DNA from: Aquabacterium sp.
GTDB lineage: Bacteria > Pseudomonadota > Gammaproteobacteria > Burkholderiales > Burkholderiaceae_C
Length of the DNA stretch: 64,000 nt
Direction: 5' to 3'
NCBI GenBank assembly: GCA_030654395.1
Contig: JAURXM010000116.1
Coordinates: 1 to 64,000 of the forward strand
The position numbers and the translations under genes are program-made. The notes beneath the pieces are model-generated. The model had not been told where the DNA came from, searched no databases, and saw nothing but the letters and a program-made list of their open reading frames with translations. Every line of letters begins with the position of its first letter. The first letter of the stretch is position 1. Positions 1-7,465 of the stretch are shown piece after piece.

Positions 1-399
1 CGCAAGTTGCTGGACCAAGGTCAAGCAGGCGACAACGTCGGTATCTTGCTGCGCGGCACCAAGCGCGAAGATGTGCAGCGCGGCCAAGTGCTGTGCAAGC
101 CCGCTTCGATCAAGCCACACACGCATTTCACTGGCGAAATCTATGTGTTGTCTAAAGATGAAGGTGGCCGTCACACGCCTTTCTTCAACAACTATCGCCC
201 ACAGTTCTACTTCCGTACAACGGACGTGACCGGTTCCATCGAGTTGCCAGCTGACAAAGAAATGGTCATGCCAGGCGACAACGTGTCGATCACTGTCAAG
301 CTGATCAACCCGATCGCCATGGAAGAAGGCCTGCGCTTCGCTATCCGCGAAGGTGGCCGTACTGTTGGCGCCGGTGTGGTTGCTAAGATTCTCGACTGA
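1..399 (+). CDS. tuf: Elongation factor Tu, C-terminal part (5' end outside window)
   Basis: The reading frame is open from base 1 and ends with TGA, so only the last 132 residues of EF-Tu are present. They cover the end of beta-barrel domain 2 and all of domain 3. Recognisable conserved stretches are [39 protein letters not shown] and the C-terminal [14 protein letters not shown]-Tu delivers aminoacyl-tRNA to the ribosomal A site with GTP hydrolysis in the cytoplasm. The next gene is rpsJ, 82 bp downstream on the same strand, the usual str/S10 arrangement. Bacteria of this group commonly carry two tuf copies; which copy this is cannot be told here. Confidence 0.98.
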   Translation, partial: RKLLDQGQAGDNVGILLRGTKREDVQRGQVLCKPASIKPHTHFTGEIYVLSKDEGGRHTPFFNNYRPQFYFRTTDVTGSIELPADKEMVMPGDNVSITVKLINPIAMEEGLRFAIREGGRTVGAGVVAKILD

Positions 400-413
400 T
401 TCGCATGACACTT

Positions 414-447
414 GCCTGCGCCTCCTCGTATGAGGAAGCGCATGGGC
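414..447 (+). promoter_or_regulatory. Hairpin in the tuf-rpsJ gap
   Basis: Bases 423-427 (TCCTC) pair with 432-436 (GAGGA) around a GTAT loop, and 418-421 (GCGC) pairs with 438-441 (GCGC), with further imperfect pairing outside. No T-run follows, so it is not a standard terminator. In enterobacteria the S10 operon leader is a structured target for L4 autoregulation; a similar role here is only a guess from position. It could also be a processing site. Confidence 0.3.
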
Positions 448-481
448 TTATTCATCGCTCTTTAATTGAAGGAAGTGTGTC

Positions 482-793
482 ATGGCACAACAAAAGATTC
501 GCATTCGCCTGAAGGCGTTTGACTACAAGCTGATCGACCAGTCATCGGCTGAAATCGTTGAAACAGCCAAGCGTACCGGCGCTATCGTCAAGGGCCCCGT
601 GCCATTGCCGACACGTCTGCAACGTTTCGACATCCTGCGCTCGCCACACGTCAACAAGACGTCGCGCGACCAGTTCGAAATCCGTACGCACCAGCGTCTG
701 ATGGACATCGTGGACCCAACCGATAAAACGGTTGACGCCTTGATGAAGCTCGACCTGCCTGCTGGCGTGGACGTCGAAATCAAGCTGCAATAA
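482..793 (+). CDS. rpsJ: 30S ribosomal protein S10
   Basis: This 103-residue protein is full length for S10 and matches the family throughout, including the N-terminal [15 protein letters not shown], the central GPVPLPTR loop and the C-terminal DVEIKL. S10 sits in the 30S head; in many bacteria it also partners NusB in antitermination. The ATG start is supported by a GAAGGAAG Shine-Dalgarno sequence just upstream. It follows tuf by 82 bp. Unlike the compact enterobacterial S10 operon, it is followed by an intrinsic terminator and a gap of about 320 bp before rplC, so it may form a transcription unit with tuf. Confidence 0.98.
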   Translation: MAQQKIRIRLKAFDYKLIDQSSAEIVETAKRTGAIVKGPVPLPTRLQRFDILRSPHVNKTSRDQFEIRTHQRLMDIVDPTDKTVDALMKLDLPAGVDVEIKLQ

Positions 794-826
794 ACGCAAT
801 CACATCTTCGGATGTGAAAGTGGAGA

Positions 827-851
827 AGCCGCACGTTGTGCGGCTTTTTTT
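827..851 (+). terminator. Rho-independent terminator after rpsJ
   Basis: A perfect 8-bp stem, AGCCGCAC (827-834) with GTGCGGCT (838-845), closes a GTT triloop and runs into seven T residues (845-851). It lies 34 bp after the rpsJ stop and separates rpsJ from the rest of the ribosomal operon. Confidence 0.88.
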
Positions 852-1111
852 GTTCACACGCCTTGAAAGACGCCAAACGAATCTTGAATTCGGTTTGTGT
901 TGCCTATTGCGCTCTTGTCGCGTCTTTGATAGACTCGCAGGCTTTCCCGCAATGGGTGGATGGCTGGTTGCCTATTTTTGGCGCACAGCGGTCATCAAGA
1001 GCGGAAATACAAGGCATCTATCGGCGCTTGCGTCCTTAGGTGTTTCCTAGTCCCCCGACCAATCGCTGTCGGGTGTGTTTAAAAGGCCCCTTAAGGGGCT
1101 GGAGAAGAACC
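852..1111 (+). promoter_or_regulatory. Untranslated leader region in front of rplC
   Basis: No convincing gene lies in this gap. After the terminator the region should hold a new promoter for rplC-rpsQ, though I cannot pick one securely. Two hairpins sit near its end. CCCGAC (1054-1059) pairs with GTCGGG (1068-1073) around an 8-nt loop. GGCCCC with GGGGCT around TTAA (about 1084-1099) ends directly at the GGAG Shine-Dalgarno sequence of rplC. Their position suits a ribosomal-protein autoregulatory leader that controls access to the rplC ribosome binding site; this is inference. Confidence 0.4.
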
Positions 1112-1786
1112 ATGAGTCTTAGCAATCGTCTCGGATTGCTGGGCCGCAAGGTGGGCATGATGCGCATTTACACAGACGACGGCGATGCCGTTCCTGTGAC
1201 AGTGCTCGACGTGTCCAACAACCGTGTGACCCAGGTCAAAACCGTTGAGACTGACGGCTACACCGCTGTTCAAGTGGTGTTCGGTACGCGCAGAGCATCG
1301 CGCGTCACCAAGCCGCAGGCCGGCCACCTCGCCAAAGCTGGCGTGGAAGCTGGTGAAGTCACGAAGGAATTCCGTGTGACCCCCGAAGTTGCCGCTGAAT
1401 ACAAGGCTGGTAGCGCAATTGCGCCCGCTGCCCTGTTTGAAGTCGGCCAAATGGTAGACGTGCAAGGCACGACCATTGGTAAGGGTTTCACTGGCACCAT
1501 CAAGCGCCACCACTTCGGTTCGCAGCGCGCATCCCACGGTAACTCCCGTTCCCACAACGTTCCTGGCTCCATCTCGATGGCTCAGGATCCGGGTCGTGTG
1601 TTCCCTGGCAAGCGCATGTCGGGCCATCTTGGCGACGACACCAGGACTACGCAGAATCTTGACATTGTGCGCGTTGACGAAGCCCGTCAGCTGCTGCTTG
1701 TCAGGGGCGCTGTGCCAGGTTCGAAGGGTGGCTTTGTCACCGTTCGCCCGGCAGTCAAGGTTAAAGTCAAGAAAGGAGCCAACTGA
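1112..1786 (+). CDS. rplC: 50S ribosomal protein L3
   Basis: L3 binds 23S rRNA and is one of the first proteins in 50S assembly; its long loop approaches the peptidyl transferase centre. The 224-residue product begins [16 protein letters not shown] and carries the family region [23 protein letters not shown] and the downstream [18 protein letters not shown]. The frame is open further upstream, but the ATG at 1112 has a GGAGAAG Shine-Dalgarno sequence at 1101-1107 and matches the usual N-terminus. The stop overlaps the rplD start by one base. It is probably the first gene of the rplC-rpsQ transcript. Confidence 0.97.
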   Translation: MSLSNRLGLLGRKVGMMRIYTDDGDAVPVTVLDVSNNRVTQVKTVETDGYTAVQVVFGTRRASRVTKPQAGHLAKAGVEAGEVTKEFRVTPEVAAEYKAGSAIAPAALFEVGQMVDVQGTTIGKGFTGTIKRHHFGSQRASHGNSRSHNVPGSISMAQDPGRVFPGKRMSGHLGDDTRTTQNLDIVRVDEARQLLLVRGAVPGSKGGFVTVRPAVKVKVKKGAN

Positions 1787-2409
1787 TGGCACAGCTAGAG
1801 CTCCTGAACGAACAAGGTCAGGTCGCCTCCAAGGTTGACGCTCCTGATGATCTGTTCGGTCGCGATTACAACGAAGCCCTGATTCATCAGGTCGTCGTGG
1901 CATACCAAGCCAATGCCCGTCAAGGCACCCGCGCTCAGAAAGACCGCGAAACCGTCAAGCACACCACCAAGAAGCCATGGCGCCAAAAAGGCACCGGTCG
2001 CGCTCGTGCTGGTATGTCGTCTTCGCCTTTGTGGCGTGGCGGTGGTCGGATTTTCCCGAACAGCCCTGACGAAAACTTCACACATAAAGTCAACAAGAAG
2101 CAATATCGCGCCGGTTTGGCAGCGATTTTCTCTCAGTTGGCCCGTGAAGGCCGCCTGTCCGTGATCGATTCGATCACGCTTGAGGCACCTAAGACTAAGC
2201 TGCTGGCCGCCAAGCTCAAAGCACTCAACTTCGACCACGTCCTCGTGATCGCTGATGAGATCGATGAGAACTTGTTCTTGGCCGCACGCAATCTGCCTAA
2301 CGTGCTGATTGTGGAGCCCCGTTACGCCGATCCCCTGTCCCTGGTCTTCTACAAGAAGGTCTTGGTCACCAAGGGTGCGATCGACAAGCTGCAGGAGTTG
2401 TTCGCATGA
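1786..2409 (+). CDS. rplD: 50S ribosomal protein L4
   Basis: The 207-residue product has the standard L4 length. The characteristic extended-loop region is present: [15 protein letters not shown] followed by [12 protein letters not shown], which in the ribosome lines the exit tunnel. In Escherichia coli L4 is also the autogenous repressor of the S10 operon. The ATG overlaps the rplC stop by one base and the gene ends with an ATGA overlap with rplW, so the three are translationally coupled. Confidence 0.98.
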   Translation: MAQLELLNEQGQVASKVDAPDDLFGRDYNEALIHQVVVAYQANARQGTRAQKDRETVKHTTKKPWRQKGTGRARAGMSSSPLWRGGGRIFPNSPDENFTHKVNKKQYRAGLAAIFSQLAREGRLSVIDSITLEAPKTKLLAAKLKALNFDHVLVIADEIDENLFLAARNLPNVLIVEPRYADPLSLVFYKKVLVTKGAIDKLQELFA

Positions 2410-2720
2410 GCACCCTCAAATTCGATGAAGCCCGCCTGCTGAAGGTGTTGGTCGCTCCGATCGTGTCGGAAAAAGCCACTGCTGCTGCTGAAGAGCGCGG
2501 TCAGGTGATGTTCAAGGTATTGCGAGATGCCACTAAGCCAGAGATCAAAGCTGCTGTTGAGCTGTTGTTCAAGGTGGAAGTGAAGTCTGTGCAAGTCTTG
2601 AACCAAAAAGGCAAGACCAAGCGCTTTGGTGGCCGTACTGGCCGTCGTGACCACGCTAAGAAGGCTTTTGTGGCCCTCAAAGAAGGTCAAGAGTTGAACT
2701 TCTCCGGGGAGGCTGCGTAA
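2406..2720 (+). CDS. rplW: 50S ribosomal protein L23
   Basis: A 104-residue L23 with the family segments [12 protein letters not shown] near the N-terminus and [20 protein letters not shown] in the middle. L23 lies at the mouth of the peptide exit tunnel and is the docking site for trigger factor and SRP. It starts within an ATGA overlap with rplD and ends 2 bp before rplB. Confidence 0.98.
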   Translation: MSTLKFDEARLLKVLVAPIVSEKATAAAEERGQVMFKVLRDATKPEIKAAVELLFKVEVKSVQVLNQKGKTKRFGGRTGRRDHAKKAFVALKEGQELNFSGEAA

Positions 2721-2722
2721 TC

Positions 2723-3547
2723 ATGGCCGTCGTCAAAGTCAAACCAACATCACCTGGCCGTCGTGCCGTGGTGAAAGTTGTGCACAAGCACCTGCACAAA
2801 GGCAAGCCAGAAGCATCGCTGCTGGAACCCCAAAAGCAGAATGCTGGCCGCAACAATAATGGTCACATCACTGTTCGTCATAAGGGCGGTGGTCACAAGC
2901 ATCACTATCGCGTGGTGGACTTCGTGCGCAATAAGGACGGGATTCCCGCCAAGGTTGAGCGTATTGAGTACGACCCTAACCGCACGGCTCACATCGCTTT
3001 GGTGTGTTATGCCGACGGTGAGCGTCGCTACATCATTGCTCCCCGTGGTTTGGAAGCCGGTGCAACCGTTTTGAGTGGCTCGGAAGCGCCAATCAAGGCT
3101 GGTAACACCCTGCCTATCCGCAACATCCCCGTGGGTTCGACCATCCATAACATCGAAATGAAGCCTGGTAAGGGTGGTCAGATCGCACGTTCGGCTGGTA
3201 CGTCTGCAGTTTTGATGGCTCGTGAAGGCACTTACGCTCAGGTTCGCCTGCGCTCCGGTGAAGTTCGCAAGATCCACATCGAATGCCGCGCCACGCTGGG
3301 TGAAGTGAGCAACGAAGAGCATAGTCTGCGTCAGTACGGCAAGGCCGGCGCACGTCGTTGGAAGGGCATTCGCCCAACCGTCCGCGGCGTGGCCATGAAC
3401 CCGGTGGATCACCCTCACGGTGGTGGCGAAGGCCGCACTGGCGAAGGTCAAGTCCCTGTGTCACCTTGGAATACTTTGACCAAGGGCTATCGCACCCGCA
3501 ACAATAAGCGCACGCAGACCTTCATTGTGTCGCGTCGCAAAAAGTAA
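2723..3547 (+). CDS. rplB: 50S ribosomal protein L2
   Basis: The 274-residue product has normal L2 length. The RNA-binding N-terminal domain includes [18 protein letters not shown], and the C-terminal part contains [13 protein letters not shown], the conserved histidine-bearing loop that reaches towards the peptidyl transferase centre. L2 is needed for subunit association. It lies 2 bp after rplW and 13 bp before rpsS in the standard S10-operon order. Confidence 0.98.
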   Translation: MAVVKVKPTSPGRRAVVKVVHKHLHKGKPEASLLEPQKQNAGRNNNGHITVRHKGGGHKHHYRVVDFVRNKDGIPAKVERIEYDPNRTAHIALVCYADGERRYIIAPRGLEAGATVLSGSEAPIKAGNTLPIRNIPVGSTIHNIEMKPGKGGQIARSAGTSAVLMAREGTYAQVRLRSGEVRKIHIECRATLGEVSNEEHSLRQYGKAGARRWKGIRPTVRGVAMNPVDHPHGGGEGRTGEGQVPVSPWNTLTKGYRTRNNKRTQTFIVSRRKK

Positions 3548-3560
3548 GAGGTAGGCTGAT

Positions 3561-3836
3561 ATGGCTCGTTCTCTGAAAAAGGGTCCTTTCGTTGACCATC
3601 ACCTTGCCGCTAAAGTCGACAAGGCTGCTGCCATCAAGGACAAAAAACCGATCAAAACTTGGTCGCGTCGTTCCACCATCTTGCCTGAGTTCATTGGCCT
3701 GACGATTGCTGTGCATAACGGCAAACAACACGTGCCTGTGTACATTCAAGACCAGATGGTTGGCCATAAGCTCGGCGAGTTCGCCTTGACCCGTACATTC
3801 AAGGGTCATCCAGGCGACAAGAAAGCCAAGAAATAA
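3561..3836 (+). CDS. rpsS: 30S ribosomal protein S19
   Basis: A 91-residue S19 beginning [15 protein letters not shown] with the later [24 protein letters not shown] block that defines the family. S19 is in the 30S head next to S13 and contacts A-site tRNA. A GAGGTAGG Shine-Dalgarno-like sequence precedes the ATG. It sits between rplB and rplV in standard order. Confidence 0.98.
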   Translation: MARSLKKGPFVDHHLAAKVDKAAAIKDKKPIKTWSRRSTILPEFIGLTIAVHNGKQHVPVYIQDQMVGHKLGEFALTRTFKGHPGDKKAKK

Positions 3837-3848
3837 GGAGCAGCAGCG

Positions 3849-4178
3849 ATGGAAACTAAAGCAATCGTTCGCGGCGTTCGCCTCTCATGCGACAAGGGTC
3901 GTTTGGTGGCAGACCTTATCCGTGGCAAAAAAGTCGATCAAGCCCTGACTATCCTTGAGTTCACGCAGAAAAAAGCTGCGGGCATCATCAAGAAGGCGCT
4001 TGAATCTGCGATCGCCAATGCCGAGCACAATGACGGCGCTGACATCGACGAACTGAAGGTCAAGACCATTTATGTGGAGCAAGGCACCACGTTGAAGCGT
4101 TTCACCGCCCGAGCTAAGGGTCGTGGTAATCGCATCAGCAAGCCTACATGCCACATTTATGTGACCGTGGGCAACTAA
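3849..4178 (+). CDS. rplV: 50S ribosomal protein L22
   Basis: A 109-residue L22. The N-terminal [18 protein letters not shown] and the C-terminal beta-hairpin region [18 protein letters not shown] are typical; the hairpin lines the exit tunnel and is a known macrolide-resistance site in the family. An AAGGAG Shine-Dalgarno sequence precedes the ATG. It is followed by rpsC after 13 bp. Confidence 0.98.
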   Translation: METKAIVRGVRLSCDKGRLVADLIRGKKVDQALTILEFTQKKAAGIIKKALESAIANAEHNDGADIDELKVKTIYVEQGTTLKRFTARAKGRGNRISKPTCHIYVTVGN

Positions 4179-4191
4179 GCAGAGGCTGATC

Positions 4192-5076
4192 ATGGGACAA
4201 AAAATCCACCCAACCGGCTTCCGCTTGGCCGTCACCCGCAACTGGGCATCGCGTTGGTACGCTACCAACCGTAACTTTGCCTCGATGCTGGCTGAAGACC
4301 TGGAAGTCCGCGCATTTCTGAAGAAGAAGCTCAAGAGTGCGGCTGTGTCGCGCGTCTTGATCGAGCGTCCCGCCAAGAGTGCCCGCATCACCATTTTCTC
4401 GGCTCGTCCGGGCGTGGTGATCGGCAAAAAGGGCGAAGACATTGAAAACCTGAAGCTGGAACTGGCTAAGCGCCTGAATTGCCCGGTCTCGGTGAACATC
4501 GAAGAAGTGCGCAAGCCTGAAGTCGATGCTCAACTGATCGCTGATTCAATCACGCAGCAGCTGGAAAAGCGCATCATGTTCCGTCGCGCCATGAAGCGTG
4601 CGATGCAGAACGCCATGCGTCTGGGCGCTCAGGGCATCAAGATCATGTCCGCCGGTCGCTTGAACGGTATCGAAATCGCTCGTACTGAGTGGTATCGCGA
4701 AGGTCGCGTGCCTCTCCATACATTGCGTGCCGACATTGACTACGGTACTTCCGAAGCTCAGACCACTTATGGTGTGATCGGCGTGAAGGTCTGGGTCTAC
4801 CGTGGCGATCGTTTGCCAAATGGTGATGCACCTGTACTGAAGGGTGAAGACCGTGGTGGTGACGACGACCGTCGTAACCGTCGTGGCCCTCGCAATGACC
4901 GTCCTGGTGAGCGTCGTCCTGGCGGTGCACCTGGTGCTGGTCGTGGCGGCCCTGGCCGTGGCGCACCTCGCGCTGACGGCGCGCCTGCCGACGGCGGCGA
5001 CAAGCCTGCCGTGCCTGCTGAAGCTAAGCGGGTTCGCAAGGTTGTCGCTCCGGTCGCCGAAGCGAAAGGAGAATAA
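4192..5076 (+). CDS. rpsC: 30S ribosomal protein S3 with long C-terminal tail
   Basis: S3 is part of the 30S head and the mRNA entry tunnel. The N-terminal start [16 protein letters not shown], the KH domain motif [14 protein letters not shown] and the C-domain segment [20 protein letters not shown] are all present. The product is 294 residues, about 60 longer than Escherichia coli S3 (233). The extra is a tail from about residue 222 rich in Gly, Arg, Asp and Pro, followed by an Ala/Pro/Val-rich end. Long S3 tails occur in betaproteobacteria. The tail looks disordered and could bind RNA; that is inference. Confidence 0.97.
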   Translation: MGQKIHPTGFRLAVTRNWASRWYATNRNFASMLAEDLEVRAFLKKKLKSAAVSRVLIERPAKSARITIFSARPGVVIGKKGEDIENLKLELAKRLNCPVSVNIEEVRKPEVDAQLIADSITQQLEKRIMFRRAMKRAMQNAMRLGAQGIKIMSAGRLNGIEIARTEWYREGRVPLHTLRADIDYGTSEAQTTYGVIGVKVWVYRGDRLPNGDAPVLKGEDRGGDDDRRNRRGPRNDRPGERRPGGAPGAGRGGPGRGAPRADGAPADGGDKPAVPAEAKRVRKVVAPVAEAKGE

Positions 5077-5079
5077 GCA

Positions 5080-5496
5080 ATGTTGCAACCTAATCGTCGC
5101 AAGTTCCGCAAGGAACACAAGGGCCGCAACACGGGTGTCGCCACTCGTGGCGCTACCGTCGCGTTTGGTGACTTCGGTCTGAAGGCTACTGAACGTGGCC
5201 GCTTGACAGCTCGTCAACTCGAAGCCGCACGTCGTGCGATTTCGCGTCACGTCAAGCGCGGTGGTCGTATTTGGATTCGCGTGTTCCCGGACAAGCCAAT
5301 TTCCCAGAAGCCTGCTGAAGTGCGGATGGGTAACGGTAAGGGTAGCGTTGAGTACTACGTGGCAGAAATTACGCCAGGTAAAGTACTTTACGAAATCCAT
5401 GGCGTGCCTGAAGACGTGGCTCGTGAAGCGTTCCAGTTGGCTGCCGCCAAGCTGCCGTTGAGCACCACCTTCGTCACCCGCCAGTTCGGCATTTAA
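5080..5496 (+). CDS. rplP: 50S ribosomal protein L16
   Basis: The 138-residue protein begins [17 protein letters not shown] and contains the conserved [18 protein letters not shown] and [10 protein letters not shown] blocks. L16 helps position A-site tRNA and is among the last proteins added to the 50S subunit. It starts 3 bp after the rpsC stop, with GGAG at the end of rpsC acting as Shine-Dalgarno sequence. Confidence 0.98.
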   Translation: MLQPNRRKFRKEHKGRNTGVATRGATVAFGDFGLKATERGRLTARQLEAARRAISRHVKRGGRIWIRVFPDKPISQKPAEVRMGNGKGSVEYYVAEITPGKVLYEIHGVPEDVAREAFQLAAAKLPLSTTFVTRQFGI

Positions 5497-5516
5497 TTGG
5501 CGCTAAGGAGATAGTT

Positions 5517-5717
5517 ATGGCGAAAGCCTCTGAACTGCGCGCCAAAGATGTGGCCGCACTGGAAATCGAAATCAAGGACTTGCTGAAGTCGCACTTCAAT
5601 CTGCGTATGCAGCGTGCTACACAGCAGCTCAATGACCACTCGGCCATGAAGAAGACTCGCCGCGACATCGCTCGCGTCAAGACCATTCTGGCTGAGAAGA
5701 AAGGAGCTGCCCAATGA
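5517..5717 (+). CDS. rpmC: 50S ribosomal protein L29
   Basis: A short helical protein of 66 residues, normal for L29, with the C-terminal segment [13 protein letters not shown] that resembles the family motif. It lies next to L23 at the exit tunnel. A TAAGGAG Shine-Dalgarno sequence precedes the ATG, and its stop overlaps the rpsQ start in an ATGA junction. Confidence 0.97.
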   Translation: MAKASELRAKDVAALEIEIKDLLKSHFNLRMQRATQQLNDHSAMKKTRRDIARVKTILAEKKGAAQ

Positions 5718-5989
5718 CGGAAGCTAAAGTCCAAACGAAGGTGACCCGTACGCTGGTTGGCAAGATCGTCTCTGACGCTCGCGACAAAACAGTGACGGTG
5801 CTGGTTGAGCGTCGTGTCAAACACGAGCTCTACGGCAAGATTGTGGCTCGCTCAAGCAAGTACCACGCTCACGACGAGAAGAACGAATTCAAGTCGGGTG
5901 ATGTGGTCGAGATCAGCGAAAGCCGCCCTCTGTCCAAGACCAAAAACTGGGTTGTGACCCGTTTGGTCGAGAAGGCTCAAGCGGCTTAA
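5714..5989 (+). CDS. rpsQ: 30S ribosomal protein S17
   Basis: A 91-residue S17 with the family signature [21 protein letters not shown] and [21 protein letters not shown]17 is a primary 16S rRNA binding protein. It is the last gene of this ribosomal cluster: a strong terminator follows, and the spc-operon gene rplN, which follows rpsQ in many bacteria, is absent from this position. Confidence 0.98.
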   Translation: MTEAKVQTKVTRTLVGKIVSDARDKTVTVLVERRVKHELYGKIVARSSKYHAHDEKNEFKSGDVVEISESRPLSKTKNWVVTRLVEKAQAA

Positions 5990-6060
5990 TGCCCTTGATC
6001 TGACTCAGGCGACTCGATCGCCACGCAGCCATCGGGGGATTCTCTTGTGGCTGTGTATGA

Positions 6061-6097
6061 AAACCGACTTGCCAGTCATACTGGCGGTCGGTTTTTT
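6061..6097 (+). terminator. Rho-independent terminator after rpsQ
   Basis: AAACCGAC (6061-6068) pairs with GTCGGTTT (6087-6094), and inside it GCCAG (6071-6075) pairs with CTGGC (6081-6085) around a TCATA loop. A run of T residues to 6097 follows. It ends the S10 operon and lies only about 30 bp before the peroxiredoxin start. Confidence 0.9.
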
Positions 6098-6128
6098 CGT
6101 TTCAGATCAACATTTTTTGGAGTCACGC

Positions 6129-6635
6129 ATGATCAAGGTTGGCGACAAGCTGCCAGGCGGCACATTGTTCGAGTACATCGAGGTGGAGGGCGAAGGTTGT
6201 AGTCTTGGGCCAAACGCTTTTGACATTGCCACATCAACAGCAGGTAAGACCGTGGTGATCTTTGGTCTGCCGGGTGCGTTCACGCCTACTTGCTCGGCTC
6301 AACATGCGCCAGGTTATATCGCTCAGGTGGCTGCATTCAAAGCGGCTGGCGTTGATGAAATATGGTGCGTGTCGGTGAACGACGCCTTTGTGATGGGCGC
6401 TTGGGGGCGTGAGTTGCACGCTGCTGGCAAGATCCGCATGATGGCGGATGGCAGCGCTGACTTTGCCAAGGCCACGGGCTTGACTTTGGACTTGACTGCC
6501 AAGGGCTTGGGCCTGCGCTCAGGCCGCTATAGCTTGGTGGTCAAAGACGGTACGGTCACACACCTCAATGACGAGGCTGGTGGTGGCTACGCGGTCAGTG
6601 ACGCAGGCACACTGCTCAAACAGTTGCAAGCCTGA
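6129..6635 (+). CDS. Peroxiredoxin, Prx5/AhpE-like redoxin type
   Basis: A 168-residue thiol peroxidase that should reduce hydrogen peroxide and alkyl hydroperoxides in the cytoplasm. The peroxidatic motif FGLPGAFTPTCSAQH places the catalytic cysteine at residue 55, in the PxxxTxxC form typical of the Prx5 group. Cys24 and Cys80 are also present; which, if any, acts as resolving cysteine cannot be told. There is no fused glutaredoxin domain. The ATG at 6129 has a GGAG Shine-Dalgarno sequence at 6119-6122. The frame stays open upstream through the rpsQ terminator, so a longer start is unlikely. Confidence 0.93.
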   Translation: MIKVGDKLPGGTLFEYIEVEGEGCSLGPNAFDIATSTAGKTVVIFGLPGAFTPTCSAQHAPGYIAQVAAFKAAGVDEIWCVSVNDAFVMGAWGRELHAAGKIRMMADGSADFAKATGLTLDLTAKGLGLRSGRYSLVVKDGTVTHLNDEAGGGYAVSDAGTLLKQLQA

Positions 6636-6668
6636 AGCGGCGGCGCTGTGCGGATGACGCAGGGGGCG

Positions 6669-7169
6669 TCAGCGCAGCGCCCCGGCTCGCTTGATGATCG
6701 CGGCTTCAAGGTCGCGTCGCAGACCAATCAAAAAGCCCAGTTCTGCGACCACAAACACAGGGCCGATGGCCAAGCCAATGGCGTCATCGATGAAAGCGGG
6801 CTTGCGGCCTTCGAAATAGTGCCCGATGAACTGGATGATCCAGCCGGCGATGAACATCCCTGCGCCGACGCTCAGTGCTGTGACCGAACCGAAGCTGTTG
6901 AGCATGTCCGCACCAGCAAGGCAAGCTACCAAGAAGGTGCTCAGCACCAAGCCGTAGCGCAAGTCAAGTCGCAGGTAGTACAGGGCGGCCAAGGCTGATA
7001 AAACGCTGGCTGGTGTCAGCCATGGGGCTGTTGCAAGCAAGTTAGGACGAGCAGCCATGATGCAAACGGACGCGACAATCATGGGGATGCCGATGAAGTG
7101 CGTCCAGATGTTGCGGTGGTCGCGGTGGTAGTTGGCGTACTGACTGAGCTGGTCTGCGAGTGTTTTCAT
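6669..7169 (-). CDS. Mpo1-like (DUF962) membrane protein
   Basis: A 166-residue integral membrane protein with about four hydrophobic segments. It carries both histidine motifs of the DUF962/Mpo1 family: HRDHRNIWTHFIGIPM at about residues 15-30 and IGHYFEGRKPAFIDD at about 115-130. Yeast Mpo1 is an Fe(II) dioxygenase that alpha-oxidises 2-hydroxy fatty acids; the conserved histidines would hold the metal. The function of bacterial members is not settled. It is transcribed towards the peroxiredoxin gene and lies divergent from the aroG leader. Confidence 0.85.
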   Translation of the reverse strand: MKTLADQLSQYANYHRDHRNIWTHFIGIPMIVASVCIMAARPNLLATAPWLTPASVLSALAALYYLRLDLRYGLVLSTFLVACLAGADMLNSFGSVTALSVGAGMFIAGWIIQFIGHYFEGRKPAFIDDAIGLAIGPVFVVAELGFLIGLRRDLEAAIIKRAGALR

Positions 7170-7275
7170 GGCGTAGCTGAAGTGGCTTGGTCGGTGTTGT
7201 CGCGATCATGGCATTGCTGCACATGGGCTGTCTGCCGGAAACCCGACAAAGTTTAGGTCTTCTTCATGCAGGTCG

Positions 7276-7284
7276 TGCTACATT
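7276..7284 (+). promoter_or_regulatory. Candidate extended -10 promoter for the aroG leader
   Basis: TGC followed by TACATT fits the extended -10 consensus (TGn-TATAAT) with no convincing -35 box upstream. Initiation 7-8 nt downstream would fall at 7291-7292, on the A of the leader-peptide ATG, so the transcript would be essentially leaderless. This fits the absence of any Shine-Dalgarno sequence before that ATG. Seen in sequence only. Confidence 0.4.
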
Positions 7285-7291
7285 GCTCTCT

Positions 7292-7366
7292 ATGAATGTG
7301 GCACGCTTTTATTTCTGGCATTTTGACCTCACGCTGAATCCCGGCGCAGGGGTGGCCAACGTTTGA
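7292..7366 (+). CDS. Putative aromatic leader peptide upstream of aroG
   Basis: A 24-codon frame, ATG to TGA, lies about 100 bp before aroG and 25 bp before a strong terminator. Residues 6-11 read Phe-Tyr-Phe-Trp-His-Phe, so five of six consecutive codons specify the three aromatic amino acids, the end products of the pathway that DAHP synthase opens. This is the logic of leader peptides such as PheL and TrpL, in which ribosome stalling at control codons lets an antiterminator form. No Shine-Dalgarno sequence precedes the ATG; a candidate extended -10 suggests a leaderless message. Coding status rests on codon content and position. Confidence 0.7.
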   Translation: MNVARFYFWHFDLTLNPGAGVANV

Positions 7367-7421
7367 AGTAGCCACCAACTATCCTGAAAACCGCCGGACA
7401 CACCTCCGGCGGTTTTTTTTT
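7340..7421 (+). terminator. Transcription attenuator of aroG
   Basis: The terminator stem is CCGCCGGA (7391-7398) with TCCGGCGG (7405-7412), loop CACACC, followed by nine T residues (7413-7421). Inside the leader frame, CCGGCG at 7341-7346 is identical to part of the right arm (7406-7411), so it can pair with 7392-7397 (CGCCGG) and block the terminator. A third helix, GGTGGC (7351-7356) with GCCACC (7371-7376), flanks the leader stop codon. A ribosome stalled at codons 6-11 (7307-7324) would leave 7341-7346 free; one reaching the stop would not. The helices are directly visible; the mechanism is inferred from classical attenuators. Confidence 0.75.
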
Positions 7422-7465
7422 GATCACCCAGCATTGTTGATTTTCATCCTTCGAGAGATCACCCG

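Noticed and set aside
884..910. Sigma-70 promoter TTGAAT-N15-TATTGC ahead of rplC
   Set aside because: The 15-bp spacer is too short and the -10 is poor; a promoter is needed in this gap but I cannot place it.
1040..1111. N-terminal extension of L3
   Set aside because: Falls in the hairpin-bearing leader; the ATG at 1112 has a good Shine-Dalgarno sequence and the normal L3 N-terminus.
4546..5400. Minus-strand open frame opposite rpsC and rplP
   Set aside because: Thr/Arg-rich shadow of two ribosomal protein genes.
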